This document shows positions 8,825 to 17,494 of a stretch of 64,000 nucleotides of DNA, in pieces; within the stretch, counting starts at the first letter, position 1; each line of letters begins with the position of its first letter. The DNA lies in assembly GCA_023450085.1 (NCBI GenBank), contig JAEXHI010000030.1, positions 372,001 to 436,000 of the forward strand. The letters are read 5' to 3'. Made by a program: the position numbers and the translations under genes. Origin of the DNA: Bacteroidota bacterium (lineage in GTDB: Bacteria; Bacteroidota; Bacteroidia; Sphingobacteriales; Sphingobacteriaceae). Below the pieces are notes generated by a model that was not told the origin of the DNA, searched no databases, and was given only the letters and a program-made list of their open reading frames with translations.

Positions 8825-9538
8825 ATGAAAAAAGGTACATTATTTTTAATTCCTGTTCCCCTGGCAGATGATGCCGCTCATAAATCTTTCACACCGTTTT
8901 TGGTAGATACTGTTAATAGCATCAATACTTATATTGTAGAAAATGAGAAAACGGCTCGCAGATTTTTAAAAGAGGCAGGATTAAAAACACCTCAAAGTGA
9001 ATTGCTTATACACGATTATGGCAAACATAAAAGGGGTAGTTCTTTGGTGCCTTTTTTTAAAGAACTAAATGAAGGGGCTAGCGTGGGCCTGATGAGCGAG
9101 GCAGGTTGTCCAGGAGTTGCAGATCCAGGGGCAGATATTGTTGCTGAAGCACATCGTAGAAATATCAAGGTAGTGCCTTTGGTTGGTCCAAATGCGATGC
9201 TACAAGCGTTAATGGCATCCGGCTTTAGTGGGCAAAGTTATGCTTTTAGTGGCTACCTGCCTATTGATAAAGGAGAAAGAAGCAAGCGGATCAAAGATCT
9301 TGAACAGCTTTCTCAGCGTTATAGACAGACACAGCTGTTCATGGAAACGCCTTTTAGAAATAATCAATTGTTGGAAGAGGTATTGAAAAACTGTCAGCCT
9401 AATACACAATTATGTATTGCCTGTAACATTAATGGAGCGGATGAGTTTATCAAAACATTGCCCATTAGTTTATGGCGCAAAGAAAAAGTAGACCTTCATA
9501 AAAAGCCTACTGTATTTTTAATCTATAAAGGAAATTGA
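8825..9538 (+). CDS. SAM-dependent methyltransferase, RsmI/tetrapyrrole methylase family
   Basis: 237 residues of the tetrapyrrole (corrin/porphyrin) methylase fold. Visible motifs are the N-terminal GTLFLIPVPL, the central SEAGCPGVADPG and the following LVGPNAMLQALMASGFSG. These match the RsmI family that 2'-O-methylates C1402 of 16S rRNA, in the shorter Bacteroidota form without a C-terminal extension. An rRNA target is likely but not proven. It ends 8 bases before the convergent stop of the next gene. Confidence 0.85.
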   Translation: MKKGTLFLIPVPLADDAAHKSFTPFLVDTVNSINTYIVENEKTARRFLKEAGLKTPQSELLIHDYGKHKRGSSLVPFFKELNEGASVGLMSEAGCPGVADPGADIVAEAHRRNIKVVPLVGPNAMLQALMASGFSGQSYAFSGYLPIDKGERSKRIKDLEQLSQRYRQTQLFMETPFRNNQLLEEVLKNCQPNTQLCIACNINGADEFIKTLPISLWRKEKVDLHKKPTVFLIYKGN

Positions 9539-9546
9539 TTTAAAGA

Positions 9547-9981
9547 TTAATAGGTCTCGCTATCAGGAGGAATGCCGTAATCTACAAAGTTTACTTCGTC
9601 TTTCTTTCTTTTGGAAGTGAAGAGTGATTTTACTTTGTTGAAAATACCTGTTAAACTTTCTGCATCTAGCGATTTGCCAATTTTTCCCGAAACCAAAGCG
9701 GCAATGCCCTTAGTTAAAAATCCAGAACCTCTGAAAACAGTTTTATTTAAAAACATTGGCAGTATTAAAGACATGATACTGCCGCTCAAATTGGTTTTCT
9801 CGTCTAACTTCAATAAGCTTTGTGGATTAAAGAAATCCTTAATCAGGTTTAAAGGAGAAAACTGCTTAATATAAGTTTTCGCATCAGCCTTTAACTGGTC
9901 TTCTTTTGCCAGATATTCGCCTTTAACGCGACTAATTTCAAGCTGTAATTCAGCCAAGGATCCTATATCTCTACGCTTCAT
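9547..9981 (-). CDS. hypothetical protein in the YtxH/holin operon
   Basis: 144 residues without a recognised catalytic motif. It is predicted cytoplasmic or peripheral, with a weakly hydrophobic middle (SGSIMSLILPMFLNKTVF, about residues 66-83) and a charged C-terminus. It overlaps the end of the holin-superfamily gene by 11 bases, so it is translationally coupled to it. The trio YtxH / holin-superfamily / this protein recurs in Bacteroidota as a small envelope-associated operon (general knowledge). Function unknown. Confidence 0.75.
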   Translation of the reverse strand: MKRRDIGSLAELQLEISRVKGEYLAKEDQLKADAKTYIKQFSPLNLIKDFFNPQSLLKLDEKTNLSGSIMSLILPMFLNKTVFRGSGFLTKGIAALVSGKIGKSLDAESLTGIFNKVKSLFTSKRKKDEVNFVDYGIPPDSETY

Positions 9982-10342
9982 CTTCTTTATCTGCTATTTT
10001 ATCAAAGTATTTTTTAATAAACATGTTCACCAATATCTTTTCGATGAATTTATCCTTGGTTAAGAAAACGATAATGGATAAAAACAAATAGATACCTGCT
10101 ACGCAACCAAATCCAGCAACATAACTACCAAACACCTCTGCAAGGTATAAGGCTAGTGTAATTGTTCCTAATATAAAAGCTAGCAGGAAGCATACCACTA
10201 CCACAGTATTGGTAATGAGGTCTGAAAATAGTTTGGAACCTTTTTCTACCGATTTTAAGTGTATATACTCTAATCGGCTGTCTACATAGCTTTTCGCGTC
10301 AGATACCAGGTCCTCGATATTCTTTTCTTTTTTTTCTTCCAT
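9971..10342 (-). CDS. phage-holin-superfamily membrane protein (Phage_holin_3_6-like)
   Basis: 123 residues: an amphipathic N-terminal helix, then two membrane helices at about residues 45-68 and 75-95, and a charged tail ending in KIADKEDEA. This is the layout of the putative Actinobacterial Holin-X / Phage_holin_3_6 superfamily, which is widespread in non-phage contexts. No lysin or other phage gene is near, so a lysis role is unlikely; it is better seen as a small inner-membrane protein that works with the YtxH protein encoded 26 bases upstream. Confidence 0.78.
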   Translation of the reverse strand: MEEKKEKNIEDLVSDAKSYVDSRLEYIHLKSVEKGSKLFSDLITNTVVVVCFLLAFILGTITLALYLAEVFGSYVAGFGCVAGIYLFLSIIVFLTKDKFIEKILVNMFIKKYFDKIADKEDEA

Positions 10343-10368
10343 TATCGTTTATCAAAGGTGTTTATACT

Positions 10369-10635
10369 TTATACGTGTTCTACTTCGTCTGAGTATTCTT
10401 GCTCAACATCACGAAGTTTACCTTTTATAGAATTAACTACTTTGTCTTTTAAACTGCTCAAGTTGTTAATTTCGTCTGCTGCTCTTTCTTTGATCGAATC
10501 GCCAAAATCTTTTAATGACTGTCCTAATTTGTCGCGGGTGTCACTGCCTTTATCCGGGGCGAAAAGTATTCCTAGGGCTGCTCCTGCTGCTAAACCAGCT
10601 AACAAGGCTACTACTACTTTTGAATTGTCACTCAT
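10369..10635 (-). CDS. YtxH domain-containing small protein
   Basis: 88 residues. A glycine/alanine-rich membrane helix (VVALLAGLAAGAALGILFAP, about residues 7-26) is followed directly by the YtxH signature DKGSDTRDKL and an amphipathic helical tail likely to form a coiled coil. YtxH proteins in Bacillus are general-stress proteins. It is the first gene of the three-gene minus-strand operon. A 17-base palindrome lies 38-54 bases upstream of the start. Confidence 0.85.
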   Translation of the reverse strand: MSDNSKVVVALLAGLAAGAALGILFAPDKGSDTRDKLGQSLKDFGDSIKERAADEINNLSSLKDKVVNSIKGKLRDVEQEYSDEVEHV

Positions 10636-10672
10636 GTTTTTATAGTTTTATGTTAAAAAATGAAAAATTACC

Positions 10673-10689
10673 TTAACTACGTTAGTTAA
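10673..10689. promoter_or_regulatory. palindrome upstream of the YtxH operon
   Basis: TTAACTA-CGT-TAGTTAA is a perfect 7-bp inverted repeat located 38-54 bases before the YtxH start codon, where an operator or promoter-proximal regulator site would be expected. No regulator can be named. Confidence 0.4.
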
Positions 10690-10777
10690 ACTTCGTACAA
10701 ATACAAATTGTTTTAAGTATTTACATTTACCTAATCACAAAATCTGTGCCTGTTAAGTATCCTAATATAAATAAAAA

Positions 10778-10792
10778 AATGCCTTAGGCAAT
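10778..10792 (-). terminator. possible weak terminator after the two-component cluster
   Basis: On the minus strand the short stem TGCC-TAA-GGCA is followed by seven T, 43 bases after the stop codon of the REC-PAS-kinase gene. The stem is short, so the call is tentative. Confidence 0.4.
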
Positions 10793-10834
10793 CTAAATAG
10801 AAGATTTTTACGCTATCGTTGCTTAAGACTTTTT

Positions 10835-12277
10835 TTAATGGATAGGAAGTTGAACCACGAATAAACTACCATGTTGTTGCGGCTTAAAAATAAGGCGGCC
10901 ATTGTGTGCTAAAATAGAACGCTCGGCTTCAGTGAGGCCCAAACCTTCTGCTTCTTTTTTGGTGGTAAAGAAAGGCTCGAATATCTGATGTTCTAACTCT
11001 TGATCAATACCTTTTCCGTTATCTTCTACCAAAATGGAGTACATCCCGCTATCATTAATGGTGCTGATGTTGAGAATTTTTGGATAGCTTTCCATGCTTT
11101 CGATAGCATTGTTAAGCAGATTCACCAGTGCTGTTTTTATTTGTTTCTCGTCTATTGATAAATAGGTTTCCAATGGTAAAAGATGCTTCTCTAAAATAAT
11201 ACGATGCCCTAAAATAAGATCATTAATTTCAACAATCGCTTCTTCAATCAACGCATTGATGCCTGTTTTTTGTTTTTGTACAGGCTTATTCTCTGTACTG
11301 GCAATAAAGTTTTTGGTCAACTGGTTAATGTTGTCCACATTGGTTTTAATGATGTCGAGATTGTTCTGCAAGGTTTCATTATAGGCCAAGGCATCATCGG
11401 AAGTAAGCTCATGCAGTACCAAATTAATGGTAGAAAGTGGATTCCTGATTTCCTCTACAAATCCTTTAGCGATGTGTTCGGAAATAGAAAATTTGCTCTC
11501 GTGAATGAATTTTGTTTCTTGATGTTTTCTATAAGTAAGATCATGGATAATGGTATGATAAACCTCCACCATGTTTTGCGGATCAATCTGTAGGAATGAT
11601 GACAGGCTACAATAGTATACTTGCCCTTTGCTAGATACCATTTGACACTCAAAATCACTTACTGCTCCTTTGGTTTCCAGTTCCTGGATAAAATTTTCTC
11701 TATCTTCTTGGGTGTAAAATAGGCTACGGTCATTGGTTTCCAGAATCTCTTTAATGTGGTAGCCAAAGAAATTAAGTCCAGCTTTATTGATGTCTCGAAT
11801 TCGTCCCGTATAATCTGAAATGAGAATAGGTTCTTTCGCTTTGTCGAAAATTATTTTAAACTTATGTTCGCTTTCTTTCAAAGCGCTTAATGTTTCGCTC
11901 TGTTTTAAGGCATAGCGTAGGGCCCTGTCTAGGGTGTCTGGCTCTATTTTATCTTTTACTAAATAGTCGGCAGCTCCCACATTCATGGCCTCTTCATCTA
12001 TTTTATAGTCGCCTTTTCCGGTAAGGATAATAATAGGTTCCCTAACGCCCGAAAGCACAGCTTCGTTCACTAGGTCTACGCCAGTATGCTTACCCAATCT
12101 ATAATCAACTAGGTAAATGTCGTATTGCCTTTTTAATACTGCATTTATTCCTTTGTCAAATGTGTCTATCCAAGTTAATTCGTATCTATCAGCTTGACTA
12201 ATGCGGCTGAATATTTCTTTAGTGATGATGAAGTCATCTTCATCATCGTCAATTAACAAAACCCTCACTTTATTCAT
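10835..12277 (-). CDS. hybrid response regulator-PAS-histidine kinase with degenerate H-box
   Basis: 480 residues: an N-terminal receiver domain (1-125; acidic pocket D10/D11, phospho-acceptor D58 in YLVDYRLG, K108 in DYLVKDK), a PAS domain (about 135-255), then a HisKA-like region and an HATPase domain to the end. The ATP-binding boxes are intact (LLNNAIES, VEDNGKGID, EGLGL). The H-box reads FVEEIRNPL: Glu275 (codon at 11453-11455, GAG) stands where the phospho-accepting His of HEIRNPL belongs. The protein may therefore be a pseudokinase or signal integrator. It is last in a four-gene operon, 9 bases after the response regulator gene. Confidence 0.88.
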   Translation of the reverse strand: MNKVRVLLIDDDEDDFIITKEIFSRISQADRYELTWIDTFDKGINAVLKRQYDIYLVDYRLGKHTGVDLVNEAVLSGVREPIIILTGKGDYKIDEEAMNVGAADYLVKDKIEPDTLDRALRYALKQSETLSALKESEHKFKIIFDKAKEPILISDYTGRIRDINKAGLNFFGYHIKEILETNDRSLFYTQEDRENFIQELETKGAVSDFECQMVSSKGQVYYCSLSSFLQIDPQNMVEVYHTIIHDLTYRKHQETKFIHESKFSISEHIAKGFVEEIRNPLSTINLVLHELTSDDALAYNETLQNNLDIIKTNVDNINQLTKNFIASTENKPVQKQKTGINALIEEAIVEINDLILGHRIILEKHLLPLETYLSIDEKQIKTALVNLLNNAIESMESYPKILNISTINDSGMYSILVEDNGKGIDQELEHQIFEPFFTTKKEAEGLGLTEAERSILAHNGRLIFKPQQHGSLFVVQLPIH

Positions 12278-12286
12278 AATTCACAT

Positions 12287-12697
12287 TTAGGTGTTAAGCC
12301 ATTTTGTGGCAATGGTGTTGGTAATACCTACCAAATCGCTAAAGGAAGCAGGTTTGGTAAAAAACTCGCTGGCACCTAATGCCATTACCGAATCAATGTC
12401 CTCCTCGTTTTTAGTAGTTGATAGCACTACCAAAGGGATGTTTTTAGTTTCGGTGTTTTTTTGCAGCTCTTTAATTACTCCCCTGCCGTCTAAAACGGGC
12501 ATATTTAAATCTATAACGATTAAGTTAGGTAGTTTATTGGTCAATAAAAGTTGTTGTATATGTTCTATCAATAATTTTCCGTTGTTTAAAAAGGTTACCA
12601 TGGGTTGATTAATTTCCGAAAAGGCGTCTTTCAGCATTAGCGCGTCGTCGGGATCGTCTTCAGCAATTAAAATAAGTGGGTTGTACATAATGGTCAT
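12287..12697 (-). CDS. single-domain response regulator (CheY-like)
   Basis: 136 residues consisting of one receiver domain. It shows the acidic pair in IAEDDPDD, the phospho-acceptor Asp in LIVIDLNMPVLDG (about residue 63), the Thr/Ser switch in LVVLSTTKN and the Lys in EFFTKPASF. There is no output domain, so it probably shuttles phosphate between kinases or controls a partner by binding. Its start overlaps the stop of the upstream sensor kinase by 4 bases, showing translational coupling. Confidence 0.9.
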   Translation of the reverse strand: MTIMYNPLILIAEDDPDDALMLKDAFSEINQPMVTFLNNGKLLIEHIQQLLLTNKLPNLIVIDLNMPVLDGRGVIKELQKNTETKNIPLVVLSTTKNEEDIDSVMALGASEFFTKPASFSDLVGITNTIATKWLNT

Positions 12698-15144
12698 TGA
12701 GCAGCGTTAGATTTAAGGGGTAAAATAATAAAAAAAGAAGCTCCTTCACCTTCAATACTTTTAGCAAAGATGAAACCTGAGTGGTTTTCTACAATTTTTT
12801 TGCATATGGCTAAGCCTATTCCGGTTCCTTTGTACTCCGTTCGCGAATGTAGACGTTGGAAGAGGTCGAAAATCTTACCAGCATAACCTTCGTCAAAGCC
12901 AATTCCGTTGTCGGTAATTTTGATCACGCAATAGGACGTGTGTGCTAAAGCTCCAACTACGGGAACATTACTGCCCATTAACGTTTGCGAAGTAATTTCA
13001 ATTTGAGGCGGTGTATCTGGCTTGGTAAATTTTAATGAATTGCTAATGATGTTTTGGAATACCTGAGCAAGTTGAGGTGCAATACCTTCTACTTTGTCAT
13101 TTACCGTTAAGGATATTTGCGCATGAGCGCTTTCGATGGTATAATCCAAATCATGCAGTACCTTGGAGATGAGCTGGTTTAAATCTACCGTTTCAAAAGC
13201 CTTTGTTTGACGAGTAACTTTAGAAAAGGCAAGTAGGTCGTCAATAAGGATTTGCATGCGTTCTGCCGCATTTTGCATGCGATTGATGTAATCCTTGGCC
13301 TCTTCATCTACTTGTTCCGTAAAACGTGTTTTTAGTCTATCGCCAAAGGCTCGTATTTTTCTAAGCGGTTCCTGTAAATCGTGTGAAGCAACATAGGCAA
13401 ATTGCTCCAGATCTTTATTGGACACATTGAGCTCGTTGATTTTTTCTTCTAGTTTGCGTTGGGTTTCCTTGAGCTGAGTTACATCTTGAGTGTTGCCCAA
13501 ATAGGCATAGCCGTTTCCTATCTCGTCTTCCTTGAATTTAGCCGTGGTAGACATATGCCTGATTTCGCCGTTAGGCCTAATGATGCGATAGTTAGCTTTA
13601 AAAGATGCTTTGTTTCTTCTTGCTTCGACAAAAACTTTTTTTAACTCTTGTGCATCTTCAGGATAAACGAAATTGAAGTAGGAGCTAAGCGTAACAATGG
13701 TAGAGTGGGGTAGGTAGCCATGGATGTTGAACATTTCATCGGACCAAAAGATGTATTCTTGGGTTGAATGCCATTCCCAGCTTCCGTTGTGCGATACGGC
13801 TTCGCCCTCGCGTAATAAAGTTTCGTTTTTTCTCAACTTCAAAGTTGCCTCTTTCAGCTCGGTAATGTCTTGTATGGTGCCTACCAATTTATTTTCCTTG
13901 CCAGAAAAGTAGCCTTGGTTAAGTACATAGCGTTTAGCGCCATCAGGCTGCATAATTTGGTACTCAGCAGCAAACGAGGTTTTGTTTTTTACCGCGTTAG
14001 AAAGTTCCTTGCTTAGCTTTTTGCTGTATTCGGGAACTACTACTTGCTCTGCAATGGCGTGCGTGGGTTGAAAAGAATTCCCTTCGAAACCATAAATTCT
14101 GTAAAGTTCATCAGACCATTTGTAGGCATTATTCCTAATGTCGAGTTCCCAGCTGCCTAATTTTGATATTTTTTCGGCATTAGCCAGCAATGCTTCTCTC
14201 TCTAATAAATTAGCCGTGAGGTTTTGTTTCTCTTTTACCTCCACATCCAATTTGGCAATGATCCGTTGTTCATTTCTAACGGTTTCTATATAGTTGAGGA
14301 TAATGCCCGCCAAAGGAACCAAATAACTAATGAAACGTAGGTAATGGGCGGCATTAAAATAGGTATCGAAAGCGGTAGTGCTTAAGGCCATAAACAGCTG
14401 TGCTAAAAAAAGCGGCGCAATGCTTAGGATCAAAAGCTTTGAAAATATGCCTTGAAAGCGTAGCATAAATTTAGGCAGGTAAAATACAGCCCAAATGAAA
14501 AGAAAGATAAGCGGTAGAAAAGAAAGCAGATCAATTTGTACCATTTGGTCTAAAACCAGTTTCCGTTGTAGAATGGTGCTGGTGTTGGCCATGATGAGCA
14601 CACAGGTAAGCCCCGCAATGACGCATGTAATTGCCGTACGCCAAATAATTCTGCTCTTTTGCTCTGGCAGTCTTAAATTTTTTGATTTTATTTTGAGATA
14701 AACCGCTGTCCCAATCAATAGGGTTAAGGAATAAAATAGCCTGTTAATCCACCAAATGAAATACAGGATTTCGGAAATGTTGTTGGTATTGCTTGCATTT
14801 TCGTTTAGGATGAGTAAATAATAGACATCCAAAACGGCAGAGATAAAAAGCGTAATGCCAAACAGGGTAATGGTAAGCTCTTTCCTGATGGCATAGTCGA
14901 TCATGGCCAATATGCCTGTGAACAAAGCTGCGGCAATGCCAAAGGTGGTCCAAATACTGGTGTAGAAATTTGGCTTTACGTTGAAAAACAAAACCTCTTG
15001 CGAAGCTTTGCCTACTATGATGGATAATATTACGGATAGCAGCGGTGCAATGCACAACAGCATCACTATCCATAATATTTTTTTGGAAATATTGTAGCGG
15101 TTTTCGAACCTAGGAGCGCCAGATTTTCTAAAAAGACTAAACAC
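12694..15144 (-). CDS. membrane sensor histidine kinase with two PAS domains
   Basis: 816 residues. Residues about 25-290 form an N-terminal membrane sensor of roughly eight helices, followed by a short coiled coil (about 290-325), two PAS/PAC domains (about 335-430 and 455-560), HisKA with the phospho-accepting H588 in YVASHDLQEPLRK, and an HATPase domain (GIGFDEGYAGKIF, GTGIGLAICKKIV). It is a bacteriophytochrome-like/HWE-free group kinase of the type common in Bacteroidota. The signal is unknown. Its gene lies 2 bases after the sigma-54 regulator gene and overlaps the CheY-like gene. Confidence 0.9.
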   Translation of the reverse strand: MFSLFRKSGAPRFENRYNISKKILWIVMLLCIAPLLSVILSIIVGKASQEVLFFNVKPNFYTSIWTTFGIAAALFTGILAMIDYAIRKELTITLFGITLFISAVLDVYYLLILNENASNTNNISEILYFIWWINRLFYSLTLLIGTAVYLKIKSKNLRLPEQKSRIIWRTAITCVIAGLTCVLIMANTSTILQRKLVLDQMVQIDLLSFLPLIFLFIWAVFYLPKFMLRFQGIFSKLLILSIAPLFLAQLFMALSTTAFDTYFNAAHYLRFISYLVPLAGIILNYIETVRNEQRIIAKLDVEVKEKQNLTANLLEREALLANAEKISKLGSWELDIRNNAYKWSDELYRIYGFEGNSFQPTHAIAEQVVVPEYSKKLSKELSNAVKNKTSFAAEYQIMQPDGAKRYVLNQGYFSGKENKLVGTIQDITELKEATLKLRKNETLLREGEAVSHNGSWEWHSTQEYIFWSDEMFNIHGYLPHSTIVTLSSYFNFVYPEDAQELKKVFVEARRNKASFKANYRIIRPNGEIRHMSTTAKFKEDEIGNGYAYLGNTQDVTQLKETQRKLEEKINELNVSNKDLEQFAYVASHDLQEPLRKIRAFGDRLKTRFTEQVDEEAKDYINRMQNAAERMQILIDDLLAFSKVTRQTKAFETVDLNQLISKVLHDLDYTIESAHAQISLTVNDKVEGIAPQLAQVFQNIISNSLKFTKPDTPPQIEITSQTLMGSNVPVVGALAHTSYCVIKITDNGIGFDEGYAGKIFDLFQRLHSRTEYKGTGIGLAICKKIVENHSGFIFAKSIEGEGASFFIILPLKSNAAQ

Positions 15145-15146
15145 TT

Positions 15147-16568
15147 TTATTTATTGTCAAGGTCAATTGCTTTCATCTTGTTGTAGAGTGTTTTTCTGTC
15201 GATGTTTAATATTTTTGCTGCTTTTGTCTTGTTAAAATTTACTTCTCTTAGCACTTTAAGGATGGTTTCGTACTCTGCTTCTAGTGCAGCGTTCTTTAAA
15301 TCCCTAGGCTTACTGCGTTCGGTATTTTCTGCATTGCCATTTGAAGCCAGCATTGGGGCTTTGGCGTAAGTAGAAATTTCTAAAGGAAGTGCCTTTAATT
15401 GAATCTCGTCGGTCTCGGTAAGTAAGGTCGCCCTACGCACTACGTTTTTAAGCTCTCTTACGTTTCCTGGCCAATTGTAGGTCAAAAAGCAGTCAATTAC
15501 TTCTTCTGAAAAACCTTTGATGTTTTTGTTCAACTCCTGATTAGCAAGTTGCAGGAAGCTATCGGCGAAGGCCAAGATATCTTTTCCGCGTTGGCTAATT
15601 GGAGGCAGGTTAATGGAGAATTCGTTAAAACGGTGATAAAGATCTTCTCTGAATTTGCCTTTTGAAATGGCATCCTGTAAGTTTTCGTTAGTGGCCACAA
15701 TGATCCTTACATCCAAATCAATTTCTTTGGTGCTACCAATACGTTTGATCTTTCTTTCTTGCACCGTTCTAAGGAGTGCCGCTTGGATATCATAGGAAAG
15801 ATTTCCTACTTCGTCCAAAAATAAGGTTCCACCATTGGCCATCTCAAAGTGACCAATTTTAGTATACAGGGCGCCAGTGAAAGAACCTTTCTCATGGCCA
15901 AAAAACTCGCTGCCTGCAAGCTCTTTGGTTAATGAGCCACAATCCATGGCTACAAAAGGCTTGTCTTTTCTCGGGCTATTCAAGTGAATGGCTTTAGCTA
16001 CTGATTCTTTACCAGTACCACTATCTCCCATCAAAATCACACTATAGGCTGTTGGAGCTACCAACAAAATCTGTTTCATCAATTCTTTTGAAGCACCGCT
16101 TTGTCCTATAACGAATTCGTCAGTTAAAATGTAAGTGTTTTTGCTTGCCTTTGTTTTTTCCTGCTCTTGTGGGCTTTCAGTTTCTGGCAAACTAGCATTT
16201 AACGCAATCTGTGTTTCAATAGCCTTGTTAATGGTATTCAGAATCTCATCTGGATACAAAGGCTTGGTGATATAATCGTAAGCGCCAAGCTTAATCAGCT
16301 CAACGGCAAGTTTTATGTCCGAATATCCAGTGATAATAATTACGCCCGTTTTTGGGTAGCTCTCCTTAATTTTGATGAGCATTTCCTTGCCGTCGGTATC
16401 TTCTAAGCGATAATCACATAGTACCAGGTCATAATGATCCTTGGCAAGATATTCCATGGCAGAATTTCCACTAGTAGCGCTGCTTACATCAAAAGAATTT
16501 CTGGTTAAAAATTTCGAGAGCAACAACCCGATATTTACCTCGTCATCAACAATTAGTATTTTCTTCAT
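15147..16568 (-). CDS. sigma-54-dependent response regulator (NtrC/AtoC type)
   Basis: 473 residues: receiver domain (D52 in LVLCDYRL), AAA+ sigma-54 interaction domain with Walker A GDSGTGKE (181-188), the sigma-54-contacting loop GSFTGA (228-233, a common variant of GAFTGA) and Walker B TLFLDE (248-253), and a C-terminal Fis-type helix-turn-helix (TKAAKILNIDRKTLYNKM). It activates sigma-54 promoters after phosphorylation. It is the first gene of the four-gene signalling operon and is presumably the output of the kinase encoded next to it. Confidence 0.92.
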   Translation of the reverse strand: MKKILIVDDEVNIGLLLSKFLTRNSFDVSSATSGNSAMEYLAKDHYDLVLCDYRLEDTDGKEMLIKIKESYPKTGVIIITGYSDIKLAVELIKLGAYDYITKPLYPDEILNTINKAIETQIALNASLPETESPQEQEKTKASKNTYILTDEFVIGQSGASKELMKQILLVAPTAYSVILMGDSGTGKESVAKAIHLNSPRKDKPFVAMDCGSLTKELAGSEFFGHEKGSFTGALYTKIGHFEMANGGTLFLDEVGNLSYDIQAALLRTVQERKIKRIGSTKEIDLDVRIIVATNENLQDAISKGKFREDLYHRFNEFSINLPPISQRGKDILAFADSFLQLANQELNKNIKGFSEEVIDCFLTYNWPGNVRELKNVVRRATLLTETDEIQLKALPLEISTYAKAPMLASNGNAENTERSKPRDLKNAALEAEYETILKVLREVNFNKTKAAKILNIDRKTLYNKMKAIDLDNK

Positions 16569-16706
16569 ACACGTAAAAAGATAGGGTAGATTAATATTTT
16601 AGCTAAAATATAGAAAAAAAATACACGTGGGAAATATTTTCTACACTTTTTCGCGAGAAGTTTTGCTAAATATCAAATAGCGGGATTTTGCTTGCTCCTT
16701 TTGGGG

Positions 16707-17489
16707 TTAATTGCCCTGAAAATTTGCTTTTCGTTTTTCTAAAAATGCACTCACTCCTTCTTTAAAATCCTGAGTGTCAAAGCATCTTCCAAACTCATCA
16801 ATTTCTACTTCATAACCATTTAACTGATTGTTAAAGCCCGCATTGATCGCTTTTACAGCACTTGCCAAAGCTCGAGGAGCTCTCTGTTTTATCTTTTCTA
16901 AGATCTCATTCGCTTTTTCTAATAGATTGGCAAAAGGAACCACATGATTAACTAGGCCAAGTTGAAGGGCTTTCTCTGCCGAAATCATATCTGCCGTAAA
17001 AATCATTTCAAAGGCATTTCCTTTACCCACTAATTGAGCCAAGCGTTGGGTGCCACCGTAACCCGGAATAAGTCCTAGCGTAACCTCGGGTAAGCCTAGT
17101 TTGGCATTTTCACTGGCAATTCTGATATGGCAAGCCATGGCCAGCTCTAAACCACCTCCCAAAGCAAAACCATTAATAGCCGCAATTACAGGCTTGGTGG
17201 AGTTTTCAATGGCATTAAAAACTTTTTCGTGTCCATCTTTTGCCAATTGTTTGCCCTCTTCAAGGTTGTAATTTTGAAACTCTGAAATATCAGCTCCAGC
17301 TACAAATGCTTTTTCTCCAGCGCCTGTAATTAAAATGGCCTTAACTTCTTGGTCTTTTTGTGCATTTGCCACTGCAACACACAGTTCTGTTAAAACTTCT
17401 TTGTTGAGTGCATTGAGTTTTTGAGGGCGATTAATGGTAATGTATAATATGTTATTGTTGGTTTCTACCAATAATTGTTGATAATCCAT
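16707..17489 (-). CDS. enoyl-CoA hydratase/isomerase family protein (crotonase fold)
   Basis: 260 residues of the crotonase superfamily. The oxyanion-hole segments AGADISEF and FALGGGLELAMAC and the second catalytic Glu in LPEVTLGLIPGYGGTQRL are present, so both Glu residues needed for hydratase activity exist. It likely hydrates short-chain enoyl-CoA such as crotonyl-CoA in fatty-acid or amino-acid breakdown. The start lies 5 bases after the stop of the B12-binding protein gene, so the two are an operon. Confidence 0.9.
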   Translation of the reverse strand: MDYQQLLVETNNNILYITINRPQKLNALNKEVLTELCVAVANAQKDQEVKAILITGAGEKAFVAGADISEFQNYNLEEGKQLAKDGHEKVFNAIENSTKPVIAAINGFALGGGLELAMACHIRIASENAKLGLPEVTLGLIPGYGGTQRLAQLVGKGNAFEMIFTADMISAEKALQLGLVNHVVPFANLLEKANEILEKIKQRAPRALASAVKAINAGFNNQLNGYEVEIDEFGRCFDTQDFKEGVSAFLEKRKANFQGN

Positions 17490-17494
17490 AATGT

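Noticed and set aside
9971..10342. Phage holin or prophage remnant
   Set aside because: The protein matches the holin superfamily in layout only; no endolysin, integrase or structural phage gene is nearby and the YtxH partner points to a cellular role.
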